NCBI GenBank assembly: GCA_021827885.1
Contig: JAKAUD010000184.1
Coordinates: 1 to 6,936 of the forward strand
Origin: Thermoplasmata archaeon
GTDB taxonomy: Archaea; Thermoplasmatota; Thermoplasmata; Thermoplasmatales; Thermoplasmataceae
Direction of reading: 5' to 3'
DNA length: 6,936 nucleotides
The position numbers and the translations under genes were made by a program. The notes beneath the pieces are model-generated. The model ran no database searches. It was given only the letters and a program-made list of their open reading frames with translations, and was not told the origin of the DNA. This document shows, piece by piece, positions 1-6,778 of the stretch (positions within the stretch are counted from its first letter, which is position 1; each line of letters opens with the position of its first letter).

Positions 1-176
1 GTTCATATTAAATAGAACTTCTAAGCAAGATATATAATTTTGCTACACTATGTGTTAAAAACTGATTTAGTGTTAAGTACAAGCAAATAATTCGTATGCA
101 CTTATCGTTCTTTTATCATAGTTAATTATGGACAATAAATTGCAATAATGCAAATGAAAGAAAAACCAAACGCAAG

Positions 177-186
177 AAGTATATGT
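177..186 (+). promoter_or_regulatory. Possible TATA box of the pcc1-pfdB-mptA operon
   Basis: The stretch GTATATG (179-185) is centred about 22 nt before the pcc1 ATG at 204, and no SD motif precedes that ATG (TTAATTATACAA). This fits a leaderless or nearly leaderless archaeal transcript. The surrounding 1-203 is AT-rich and has no convincing ORF in any frame, so other TATA-like strings occur and the choice is uncertain. Confidence 0.3.
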
Positions 187-203
187 GTTAGTTAATTATA
201 CAA

Positions 204-437
204 ATGTTGATCAAAATTGAATTGGTTCTGGATCGCGAATATTTCGGTGAGAAAATTAAGGCTCTCAGCATTTCAGACGATGTAATCCATGCCAGGTCAA
301 GCACGATGATTACTGAAGAAAATGACGGATTTCATGTTTATATAGAAGCCTCTGATACTGTTGCAATGAGGGCTTCCTTGGGAGCATTCGCAAGATCTCT
401 CATATTGAGCCAGAGAATGTTTGAAGAGGTAAAATAA
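204..437 (+). CDS. pcc1: KEOPS complex subunit Pcc1
   Basis: Small subunit of the KEOPS complex (Kae1-Bud32-Cgi121-Pcc1), which transfers the threonylcarbamoyl group to A37 of ANN-decoding tRNAs to form t6A in the cytoplasm. Pcc1 is the dimerisation platform that binds Kae1. The 77-residue length is typical. The pattern fits the Pcc1/CTAG family: an N-terminal beta strand (IKIELVLD), a helix ending KALSISDD, a strand with HVYIEASD at 44-51, then the helix MRASLGAFARSLILSQRMFE, where the family has an LRA-x-LNS-like segment. The ATG at 204 has no SD and probably starts a leaderless message. The stop at 437 abuts the prefoldin beta ATG. The pcc1-prefoldin beta pairing is a known archaeal arrangement, which strengthens both calls. 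The family is short and diverged, so the call rests on pattern plus neighbour. Confidence 0.85.
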   Translation: MLIKIELVLDREYFGEKIKALSISDDVIHARSSTMITEENDGFHVYIEASDTVAMRASLGAFARSLILSQRMFEEVK

Positions 438-803
438 ATGGATTCTAATATCAGCAATTATATGCAAAACCAACTTAAGCAGGCGCAGCAGATTGAGATT
501 CAGCTTGAACAGATTGAGTCTCAGAGGTACCAGATTGACCTGAGAATAAAGGAGCTTGACAAGACGCTTCAGGAACTGCAGAAGATAAGCGAAGGCACAC
601 CTATCTACAAAAGCGTAGGCCCGATACTATACAGTATAAGCGATAAACAGAAGCTGATTGAAGAGTTGGCTGAACAGAAGGAACTGAGCGAGATAAGGAT
701 CAAGACACTGGAAAAGCAGCAGAAAACTTTTGAAGAAAAATACAAGGAAATCGAGACCCAGATAAAGAGAACGTACGAACAGGGAAAGAAAGGTAATGCC
801 TGA
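438..803 (+). CDS. pfdB: Prefoldin beta subunit (GimC)
   Basis: Beta subunit of the hexameric (alpha2-beta4) archaeal prefoldin, a jellyfish-shaped ATP-independent holdase that hands unfolded proteins to the group II chaperonin (thermosome). The 121 residues have the expected architecture: an N-terminal coiled-coil helix (about 5-50, rich in Q, E, L), a central beta hairpin (about 54-68, TPIYKSVGPILYSIS, where the family has a VYK-x-VG-x-IL core) and a C-terminal coiled-coil helix (about 69-115, containing LEKQQKTFEE). It begins directly after the pcc1 TAA. Its SD, GAGGT at 426-430, lies inside the last pcc1 codons with 7 nt spacing, so the two are probably translationally coupled. The TGA at 801-803 abuts the GTG of mptA. 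The beta rather than alpha call rests on the single central hairpin and the length. Confidence 0.95.
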   Translation: MDSNISNYMQNQLKQAQQIEIQLEQIESQRYQIDLRIKELDKTLQELQKISEGTPIYKSVGPILYSISDKQKLIEELAEQKELSEIRIKTLEKQQKTFEEKYKEIETQIKRTYEQGKKGNA

Positions 804-1679
804 GTGAATCCTCCCCGGGATGTCCAGAAGGAAAGGCCAAAATATGAGATGGAGGTATCAAAGGTCGGAATCAAGGGACTGGAACTACCCATCGATATTG
901 AGAGAAATGGAATCAAGAACCACCTGATCGCCAGGATAGATCTTTTTGTTGACATACCTGCTGAAAGGAAAGGCGCAGATATCTCAAGAACTGTCGAAAT
1001 TATCGAACAGGCAATCAGGGAAAAACCTGTTTCCGATGGGATAGAAAACCTGTCAATGGATTTTGCGAAGAAATCCCTGGAGCGCTTCGAATATTCGTCA
1101 ACTGCAACATCATCCATCTTTGCAGACTTTTTCATGAAGATAAACCAGGGAAATGGAAGAACTACTACCGTGAAATATAATATATTCGGGGATGCGACCG
1201 CACACAGGAACGGAAACACTGAAAAATTCGTTGGGGTAAAGGTCCTTGGCATAAACGCCTGCCCATGTGCAATGGAAACTGCAAGATCAATACTGTCTGA
1301 TAAATTTCCAAATGCTGCAGACTCCATGGAAAATATCCCCATTATCACGCATAACCAGAGGAACTGGATCACCATCAAGATGGAAATTCCGGAAGGCAGG
1401 AAAGTGGAGGCGATTGACCTGATCGAATTGATCAACAGTTCCGTTGAATCACCCCTCCTACCCATGCTGAAAAGGATGGGGGAAGGCGAACTGGTTGTCA
1501 GGGTTCATTCAAAACCAATGTTCGTGGAAGACATCGTGCGGGAAATCGCATTCAAGCTGCAAACAAAATACCATGATTTTCCTGATGGAACAAGGTTCAA
1601 GGTAATATCTCAAAGTGAGGAAAGCATCCATCCACACAATGCTTATGCAGAAATACAATCAACAATAGCTAAAAAATAA
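804..1679 (+). CDS. mptA: GTP cyclohydrolase MptA (GTP cyclohydrolase IV, FolE2-related)
   Basis: Fe(II)-dependent enzyme that opens the GTP imidazole ring and gives 7,8-dihydroneopterin 2',3'-cyclic phosphate, the first step toward methanopterin-type or other archaeal pterins. It may also feed 7-deazaguanine (archaeosine) synthesis. At 291 residues it is near family size. Landmarks: N-terminal DVQ (6-8), VGIKGLELP (21-29), NACPCAME with C153 and C155, THNQR with H183, a SVESPLLPMLKR segment with E216, and a C-terminal ESIHPHNAYAE with H276 and H278. The Cys, His and Glu residues are the likely metal and catalytic ligands by analogy with FolE2. The GTG start at 804 was chosen because it immediately follows the pfdB stop, keeps the conserved DVQ motif, and has AGGT at 791-794. 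An ATG at 849 would remove DVQ. The gene is last in its operon and converges on ribH with a 2-nt gap. Confidence 0.92.
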   Translation: MNPPRDVQKERPKYEMEVSKVGIKGLELPIDIERNGIKNHLIARIDLFVDIPAERKGADISRTVEIIEQAIREKPVSDGIENLSMDFAKKSLERFEYSSTATSSIFADFFMKINQGNGRTTTVKYNIFGDATAHRNGNTEKFVGVKVLGINACPCAMETARSILSDKFPNAADSMENIPIITHNQRNWITIKMEIPEGRKVEAIDLIELINSSVESPLLPMLKRMGEGELVVRVHSKPMFVEDIVREIAFKLQTKYHDFPDGTRFKVISQSEESIHPHNAYAEIQSTIAKK

Positions 1680-1690
1680 GGCTATTTTTT
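1664..1690. terminator. Bidirectional terminator shared by mptA and ribH
   Basis: An inverted repeat AATAGC (1664-1669) / GCTATT (1681-1686) flanks an 11-nt AT-rich loop. On the plus strand the second arm runs into T1685-T1690. On the minus strand the mirror-image run TTATTTTTT (complement of 1671-1679) follows the ribH stop. Each T-run therefore lies in the other gene's last codons. T-runs are the main archaeal termination signal; the hairpin may be incidental. Confidence 0.65.
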
Positions 1691-2086
1691 AAGCCTTCTA
1701 ATCATCTTTACAAGGCCCTCGATGGCATCCTTTGCCCCTTCAATCCTGACCTGTGCCTGCAATCTTGTCTCGCCGGGACCAGAAATGCCCAGAGTAACGG
1801 GCTTTGAGAACTCAACCGATAGATCCATGATCTTCCTTGCGGCATTGTTCATGATTATTTCGTCGTGGTCTGTTTCACCTTTTATGACAGCCCCAAGTGT
1901 TGCAACCCCCTCAATGTCATCCCTTAAAAGGAGATGCTTCACTGCCAGCGGTATGTCATATGTACCCGGTGCCTTGAAAACTTCTGCGACTTCTGCACCC
2001 AGAAATTCCGCATGCTCTTTAGCCCTCTGCAACATCATCATGGTGATGTCGTAATTGTATTCCGAAACTACTATTCCAATTCTCAT
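1682..2086 (-). CDS. ribH: 6,7-dimethyl-8-ribityllumazine synthase (RibH)
   Basis: Condenses 5-amino-6-(D-ribitylamino)uracil with L-3,4-dihydroxy-2-butanone 4-phosphate to give 6,7-dimethyl-8-ribityllumazine, the penultimate riboflavin step. The 134 residues carry the family signatures in order: SEYNYDIT at 8-15 (the aromatic Y10 lies in the ring-binding position), PGTYDIPLA at 40-48 (family PGxxEIP), [12 protein letters not shown] at 65-76 with the likely catalytic H74, and [12 protein letters not shown] at 100-111. The start ATG at 2084-2086 has a clear SD, GAGGT (complement of 2093-2097), with 6 nt spacing, overlapping the end of ribC. It is last in the rib operon, 9 nt after ribC, and it makes the substrate of RibC. 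It is slightly shorter than bacterial RibH, as is normal in archaea, and probably forms a pentamer or a capsid-like 60-mer. Confidence 0.97.
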   Translation of the reverse strand: MRIGIVVSEYNYDITMMMLQRAKEHAEFLGAEVAEVFKAPGTYDIPLAVKHLLLRDDIEGVATLGAVIKGETDHDEIIMNNAARKIMDLSVEFSKPVTLGISGPGETRLQAQVRIEGAKDAIEGLVKMIRRLKK

Positions 2087-2095
2087 TCTAATACC

Positions 2096-3012
<917 letters not shown>

Positions 3013-3701
3013 TTGACCATCCGGAGATGATCAAATCTCCCTCTATAAATGTTAGTCCTCTATTTTTGGCATAATCCATCGCCTCTTCCTTAGTCATTGA
3101 ATTGCCGGTATCGGAAAGCATCTCGGCAATCGTAGCGGAAGGAATGAATCCTGCCCTCTCCACGAGATATGTTGACAGTTCGGTGTGCCCTTTCCGGCGT
3201 GAAAAATAATCCTTCCTGGCAATAATGAGGTTTACGTGTCCGGGAACCCTGAATTCGTGGAAAAATTCCGAGGAAGCTGTTCCGTTCAATTGCGACAATC
3301 TGGGAATGAACTGGGAGAATTCCCTGACCGTTTTATACCGATCCTTATCGGGTATTCCGGTGAATGTGCTCCTGTGATTTACCGTGACAGTAAATGATGA
3401 ATTCTTGTCGTATCTGAGATCTCCGGAGAAAGCAGCATCCTTGCCATTCTTAAGATACCTGGCATAGAATTCGTCCATAAATGGCAGCCCGATTCTCTCA
3501 GCATCCTCCTCTTTTATGGTTGTGCAAATAAGGCCTCCAGCGTCCTTCCTCATTGCCCTGATAATTTCAGGTGTGATGAGTTCTGATGGAATCACCATAT
3601 CCGTCTCAGCCTCACGCTTTGCATCGTCAAAAATAAGTACTGGCTTTCCATCCCTGAATAGCCTTGAATATTCTATCTTCATGGATGGATATGCCTATTG
3701 T

Positions 3702-3713
3702 CAATATAATATT
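3702..3713 (-). promoter_or_regulatory. TATA box of the rib operon
   Basis: On the minus strand this reads AATATTATATTG, centred about 26 nt before the ribB ATG (A at 3682). That is the standard archaeal TATA-to-start distance, so the transcript probably begins at or next to the start codon. The absence of any SD before ribB agrees, and the short or absent leader leaves no room for an FMN riboswitch. Confidence 0.6.
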
Positions 3714-3721
3714 TTAGTAGA

Positions 3722-3737
3722 TACCAAAATATTGGTA
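3722..3737. promoter_or_regulatory. Candidate operator in the ribB / acetyltransferase divergent region
   Basis: A palindrome with perfect 6-bp arms, TACCAA-AATA-TTGGTA, lies just upstream of the ribB TATA box, about where the BRE would be. It also overlaps the most plausible TATA position for the divergent acetyltransferase gene. A dimeric winged-helix repressor bound here could affect one or both promoters. The known archaeal riboflavin regulator RbkR (wHTH fused to riboflavin kinase) is a natural candidate by knowledge of the pathway, but I do not remember its lineage-specific consensus. Binding is inference. Confidence 0.4.
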
Positions 3738-3754
3738 ATCAAAAGTTGTAATAT

Positions 3755-3774
3755 CTGGAGGATATTCCAGTAGG
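3755..3774 (+). promoter_or_regulatory. SD and hairpin before the acetyltransferase UUG start
   Basis: GGAGG at 3757-3761 is the only good SD upstream of the UUG at 3775, about 13 nt away, with a second AGG directly before the start. The arms CTGGA (3755-3759) and TCCAG (3766-3770) can pair around the loop GGATAT, placing half of the SD in a stem. Whether this short hairpin forms in vivo cannot be told from sequence. Confidence 0.4.
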
Positions 3775-4233
3775 TTGATTATCAGGGAATATAGGCAGGA
3801 TGATCTGGAAGCCATCGTAAGGATAGAGGAGAGGGCATTTGAGGTTGGTGCCTACACAATCCATATGCTGAGAACTATTCTTCATGACAAGGATTCGTAT
3901 TCTTTGGTAGCGGTTGAAGGTGATACCATTGCCGGATACATAGTAATCCTTCCTCTTGATTATGTGAGTGCGGATGTGGAATCAATTGCCGTTGACCCGG
4001 ACTTTGGGGGAAGAGGCATTGGCAAGGCGCTCATGAATCAGGGAGAGGAGTGGATACGAAAGAGAGGATATGCCTATTCCGTTCTTGAGGTCAGGGACAG
4101 GAATGAATCGGCAATAGGGATGTACCTTAAGCTTGGCTATAGAATCACCGAGAAACTTCCGGATTATTATGAACTTGAATATCGTGGCAGCAGGGATGGC
4201 TACAGAATGATTAAGAAACTATCTTCCCAGTAA
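3775..4233 (+). CDS. GNAT family N-acetyltransferase (RimI/Ard1-like)
   Basis: Acetyl-CoA-dependent acetyltransferase, most like the archaeal Ard1/RimI enzymes that acetylate protein N-termini. The 152 residues begin with the common IREYRQDDLEAIVRIEERAF pattern. GNAT motif A is at 68-86 (VESIAVDPDFGGRGIGKAL), with the acetyl-CoA pyrophosphate loop R80-x-x-G83-x-A85. Motif B is at 104-122 (LEVRDRNESAIGMYLKLGY), with N110 and Y117 as in RimI. A YY pair at 131-132 and a final DGYRMIKKL recall archaeal Ard1 endings. The start is UUG at 3775: an in-frame TAA lies at 3736-3738, no ATG or GTG intervenes, and the next ATG (M31) would remove the first helix. It is divergent from ribB and overlaps the HD gene by 15 nt tail to tail. 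The substrate cannot be read from sequence; peptide N-termini are the family-based guess. Confidence 0.88.
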   Translation: MIIREYRQDDLEAIVRIEERAFEVGAYTIHMLRTILHDKDSYSLVAVEGDTIAGYIVILPLDYVSADVESIAVDPDFGGRGIGKALMNQGEEWIRKRGYAYSVLEVRDRNESAIGMYLKLGYRITEKLPDYYELEYRGSRDGYRMIKKLSSQ

Positions 4234-5355
4234 CTCACTTATTTTTTCCCTGTTCTTCCTGTGAGTGAATATTGTAACTTTCCTCAATGCAAAACTTTCA
4301 CTTAGTGCTGATAGAAGAGGAGAGAATTCCTCCGCCTCCCTCATTCCTGAGGTGGTTTTTACCATTACCCCCGTCTTGATCCGCTTCTTTCCAGCGAATG
4401 ACTTTGGCGGTATCACGTCAATGAAGAAATCGTCACTGGCAAAACCATTTTCCAGAAGCCTCTCTTTGATAATGTCCTCAATTCCTTCCCTGTAATCTAT
4501 TGCTATGGAAGGCACGAACAGATCCCTCTTCAGGACCTTTAAGGCCCATTCCCTGCTCCCTTTGTCATTCTTCAGGTTCCACAGGAAGTCCCCATCGTCC
4601 ATGTGCAGGAGTTCAGCCCTATCCTTCTCAAAGAGTTCAACGGCCCTTGACAGCATTAATTGCGCAATCCTGCTTGTTTTGTGAAAATATACCATCTTGT
4701 ACATGAGGAACCTGTTGAGAAGGATTGATTCTATTGTAGGGATTCCTTTTTCTTCGATGAAAATCCTTATTCCATCGGTCCCCGATATATTTATTATCCT
4801 GCGGTAGTCAAATGGTATTGTTCCTAATCCTGTATAATAGCTGTCTCTCCTGAGATAGTCCATTTCATCCGCATCAAGCTGGCCGCTAATAATGCTGCCT
4901 TCAATACTCTCGTGTTCATTTGATATAAGTGCTGCGATGCCCTTTGGATCGAACCCGCTTTCCTCAAGCCTTCCCGGGATTGAAGAGTGGTCAAACGGTT
5001 TCTTTCCCAGAATAAGCCTGATTCCAATCTCCTCGTGAGAAAGATTCCTGGCGCTTCCGAACAGTCCCTCAAAGCTATGACTGAAAGGCCCGTGGCCTAT
5101 ATCATGGAGAAGAGCTGCAGCCTTGAGGTCGTTTATCCTGTCAGCCTTCAGTGCCTCGCCATACTCTTCAGCAAGCTTCATTGTCCCAAGGCTGTGTTCA
5201 AATCTTGTATGGTTAGCGCCCGGGAAAACAAGGTAGCAGAGGCCCAGCTGCTTGATCCCACGAAGCCTTTGGAATTCCGGGGAATCTATAATGGAGAGAA
5301 AATTTGACTCTATTTTTGTAGGGCCGTTTATTGGGTCCTGAATTATCTTGAACAT
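4219..5355 (-). CDS. HD-domain phosphohydrolase, SAMHD1-like (COG1078 type)
   Basis: Metal-dependent HD-superfamily phosphohydrolase of the group that includes SAMHD1 and bacterial dNTP triphosphohydrolases; (d)NTP hydrolysis is the likely but unproven activity. The 378 residues start with QDPINGPTKIES, the usual family opening. Metal and active-site residues are in order: H-T-R51-F-E-H54 (SAMHD1 R164/H167), LLH84-D85-IGH88GPFSH93 (H206, D207, H210, H215), SH107EE (H233), and LDAD163EMDY167LRRD171 (D311, Y315, D319). SAMHD1 K312 corresponds to E164 here. There is no SAM domain or obvious regulatory fusion; the C-terminal 130 or so residues are family-specific alpha/beta sequence. The ATG at 5355 has a GGGAAGGA SD-like motif 3 nt upstream (complement of 5359-5366). 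It begins about 15 nt beyond the 3' end of the SRP RNA on the same strand, with no separate promoter visible. Confidence 0.9.
   Translation of the reverse strand: MFKIIQDPINGPTKIESNFLSIIDSPEFQRLRGIKQLGLCYLVFPGANHTRFEHSLGTMKLAEEYGEALKADRINDLKAAALLHDIGHGPFSHSFEGLFGSARNLSHEEIGIRLILGKKPFDHSSIPGRLEESGFDPKGIAALISNEHESIEGSIISGQLDADEMDYLRRDSYYTGLGTIPFDYRRIINISGTDGIRIFIEEKGIPTIESILLNRFLMYKMVYFHKTSRIAQLMLSRAVELFEKDRAELLHMDDGDFLWNLKNDKGSREWALKVLKRDLFVPSIAIDYREGIEDIIKERLLENGFASDDFFIDVIPPKSFAGKKRIKTGVMVKTTSGMREAEEFSPLLSALSESFALRKVTIFTHRKNREKISELLGR
4239..4250 (+). terminator. T-run terminator of the acetyltransferase gene
   Basis: TTATTTTTT (4239-4247) starts 5 nt after the TAA at 4231-4233. A plus-strand T-run is the usual archaeal intrinsic signal. 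It lies inside the 3' coding end of the convergent HD gene, the same economical layout as at the mptA/ribH junction. No strong hairpin precedes it. Confidence 0.5.
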
Positions 5356-5369
5356 GTGTCCTTCCCTGA

Positions 5370-5680
5370 AATACCGAACATGCCTGAATCGGGCTTAACG
5401 TCCTGCAGAGTTTACCCAATGATTCGCTCTACCCCAGTCCCCCCACAGCATCGAAAGTTCCGGTTACCGGTGCTCCCTTCCGGACCTGGCGGGTTCACCG
5501 GATGAATCACCCAAACAGTCTCCTTTGAGTCTGGTTGAATGAAACCCCGATCCATGGGGATAGAGTTTCATCGTTCACCAAAGGCTCTGCAGAGGCTAAG
5601 TTGACCTCTCCAGGCTGTCGTCCCCGCGTATAGACTTCGGGTAACAGAGAGTGCCTAACTCCCCGACCTAGTTCGGCACA
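5370..5680 (-). ncRNA. ffs: Signal recognition particle RNA (archaeal 7S / SRP RNA)
   Basis: RNA scaffold of the SRP, binding SRP54 and SRP19 to target nascent membrane and secreted proteins. All parts were found by hand. Helix 1 closes the molecule: UGCCGAAC (complement of 5671-5678) with GUUCGGUA (5372-5379). The Alu domain (about 5600-5670) has the UGUUA motif (5642-5646), fitting UGUNR. Helix 5 shows CUGCAGAG/CUCUGCAG (5585-5592 with 5403-5410) and CUCUAuCCCCA/UGGGGUAGAG (5555-5565 with 5427-5436). Helix 6 spans 5516-5533. Helix 8 spans 5467-5501, closed by CCGGUG/CACCGG and containing the diagnostic CCAGGUCCGGAAGGGAGCA with a GGAA tetraloop, the SRP54 site. At about 310 nt it has the usual archaeal length. 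Ends are estimated from helix 1 and the TATA box and may be off by several nt. Confidence 0.95.
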
Positions 5681-5693
5681 ACCTAATCATTAC

Positions 5694-5705
5694 AATTTAA
5701 TTAGT
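5694..5705 (-). promoter_or_regulatory. Probable TATA box of the SRP RNA gene
   Basis: The minus strand reads CACTAATTAAATTG here, with TTAAAT about 20-26 nt upstream of the start of helix 1 near 5678-5680. The region is strongly AT-rich compared with the RNA gene itself. This is the only plausible promoter for the RNA, and perhaps also for the HD gene downstream. Confidence 0.5.
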
Positions 5706-5885
5706 GTTTTCCTTTTTGTATTCGATTGCGTATTCATTTAATCAGTATTGGGAGGATTGCCTAGTGAATTAGGATTTAAGGATTAATGGAGTGGCTATGG
5801 CAGTTATATGCGGTTGGCACTATAATTTTAATTTATATCATTTCTTATTGAAAATACGGAAATATTTCACACTGATTAATCGTCT
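5706..5885. other. AT-rich intergenic stretch between SRP RNA and TPR gene
   Basis: No clearly supported gene. It contains a possible 21-codon hydrophobic ORF (5786-5851, plus, beginning MEWLWQLY) without a convincing SD. It also holds a short inverted repeat CCTAG/TTAGG (5760-5773) and small palindromes GAAATATTTC (5859-5868) and GATTAATC (5874-5881), all within what chance allows in AT-rich sequence. The last palindrome sits 8 nt upstream of the TPR TATA box. Confidence 0.4.
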
Positions 5886-5897
5886 AAAATTTAAATA
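5886..5897 (+). promoter_or_regulatory. TATA box of the TPR gene (leaderless)
   Basis: AAAATTTAAATA is a near-ideal archaeal TATA box. Its TTTAAATA core (5890-5897) is centred about 26 nt before the ATG at 5919. No SD precedes the ATG (ATCATATAAACAT), so transcription probably starts at the start codon. Confidence 0.65.
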
Positions 5898-5918
5898 GCA
5901 ACTGGATCATATAAACAT

Positions 5919-6767
5919 ATGGCAGAAATATCGAAGGATCCAAAATACTATTTTAACAAGGGAAACACGTTGTATTCTGTGGGAAACTATGAGGAGAGTA
6001 TAAAAAATTATGATCTTGCGATTGGAATGAATCCAAAGGATCCGGATTTTTATTTGAATAGATCAGAGACATTGCATATACTTGGAAAATACGAAGATGA
6101 AATTGCAGGATATGATAAGGCAATATCAATCAACGCCAAAGATCCTGAATATCATATCAGGAAATCATGGGCCCTTCAATCCATAGGTAAATATGATGAT
6201 GCCATAGTAGAGTATGACAAGGCAATATCACTTAACCCCAAGGACCCGGAGTTTTATATTAAAAAAAGCCACGCTCTAATCAAGATAGGAAAATATGAGG
6301 AAGCTATAAAAGAATACGATAAGGCAATTGCAATCAACGGCAACAATCCTGACTATTTTAATCATAAGGCTGATGCCCTAATGGCTATAGGTAAATATCA
6401 AGAATCTTCCAACGAGTGTGACAAGGCAATATCACTTAATCCAAAGAACCCGGAATTCTTCACTAAGAAGAGTCAAGCCTTAATAAAAATAGGAAAATAT
6501 GAGGAAGCTATAAAAGAATATGACAAGGCAATAGCAATCAACAAAAGCAATCCAGATTACTACTATAGAAAAGCCAATTTACACAAGATACTTGGAAGGT
6601 ATGAAGATGCGATCAAGAATTATGATATAGCTATTTCTTTAAAGCCTAACGACACAAAATACTTTGATGAAAGAAAAGAAACCGTAAATATGATCGGAGT
6701 TCCAGAAACCAATAATGAAGAAAAGAAGAAAACGAAAGAACATATTATTGGAAGGAATAAAGAATAA
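5919..6767 (+). CDS. Tetratricopeptide repeat (TPR) protein, seven tandem repeats
   Basis: A soluble protein-interaction scaffold of 282 residues, with no signal peptide or membrane segment and no catalytic domain. After six residues come seven contiguous 34-residue TPRs (7-40, 41-74, 75-108, 109-142, 143-176, 177-210, 211-244), each fitting the pattern DPxYYxxKxxALxxIGKYEEAIKEYDKAIxINPK. A charged tail (245-282, NNEEKKKTKEHIIGRNKE) includes a degenerate eighth first helix. Repeats 3-4 and 5-6 are much more alike than other pairs, a two-repeat duplication. The cysteine in ECDKA (repeat 5) replaces the usual Tyr. The gene is visibly more AT-rich than the metabolic genes to the left, with an isolated promoter and terminator. 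This looks like an accessory, lineage-variable gene. The binding partner is unknown, and the neighbours give no clue. Confidence 0.9.
   Translation: MAEISKDPKYYFNKGNTLYSVGNYEESIKNYDLAIGMNPKDPDFYLNRSETLHILGKYEDEIAGYDKAISINAKDPEYHIRKSWALQSIGKYDDAIVEYDKAISLNPKDPEFYIKKSHALIKIGKYEEAIKEYDKAIAINGNNPDYFNHKADALMAIGKYQESSNECDKAISLNPKNPEFFTKKSQALIKIGKYEEAIKEYDKAIAINKSNPDYYYRKANLHKILGRYEDAIKNYDIAISLKPNDTKYFDERKETVNMIGVPETNNEEKKKTKEHIIGRNKE
6216..6623 (+). repeat. 204-bp tandem duplication inside the TPR gene
   Basis: The unit starting at 6216 (GACAAGGCAATATCACTT) recurs at 6420, exactly 204 bp or two TPRs later. A 32-bp tract at 6285-6316 is identical to 6489-6520. Most differences elsewhere in the two copies are third-position or conservative, pointing to a fairly recent in-frame duplication or gene conversion. 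The second copy fades before 6623. Confidence 0.75.
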
Positions 6768-6778
6768 GGTTTAATCCC

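Noticed and set aside
148..195. 15-codon ORF (MQMKEKPNARSICVS) before pcc1
   Set aside because: It is too short, has no SD, and overlaps the likely pcc1 promoter.
119..199. 11-bp direct repeat TAGTTAATTAT at 119-129 and 189-199 upstream of pcc1
   Set aside because: It is low-complexity AT-rich sequence and 70 bp apart, with no further copies; chance is likely.
605..1465. A 286-codon minus-strand open frame opposite pfdB and mptA
   Set aside because: It is a shadow: the plus strand encodes two well-matched conserved proteins in tight operon spacing. The antisense translation is rich in Ser, Phe and Ile without domain motifs and has no SD or promoter.
3683..3701. FMN riboswitch upstream of ribB
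   Set aside because: Only about 20 nt separate the TATA box from ATG, no RFN element sequence is present, and FMN riboswitches are bacterial.
4987..5307. Plus-strand open frame opposite the HD gene N-terminus, and the 4824-5072 minus frame in the same region
   Set aside because: The HD frame carries all catalytic motifs here; these are out-of-frame or antisense shadows.
5213..5419. Minus-strand open frame crossing the HD gene start and the SRP RNA 3' part
   Set aside because: It overlaps the HD coding region in another frame and the structured RNA. Its translation is unlike a protein and is explained by the GC-rich RNA sequence.
5539..5571. Local hairpin ATGAAAC / GTTTCAT, first taken for an independent terminator or stem
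   Set aside because: The same bases pair better with 5427-5460 as part of SRP helix 5, so the local stem is an alternative fold at most.
5859..5868. Perfect 10-bp palindrome GAAATATTTC
   Set aside because: Such AT-rich palindromes are expected by chance in this stretch, and it is single copy and not placed against the TPR TATA box.
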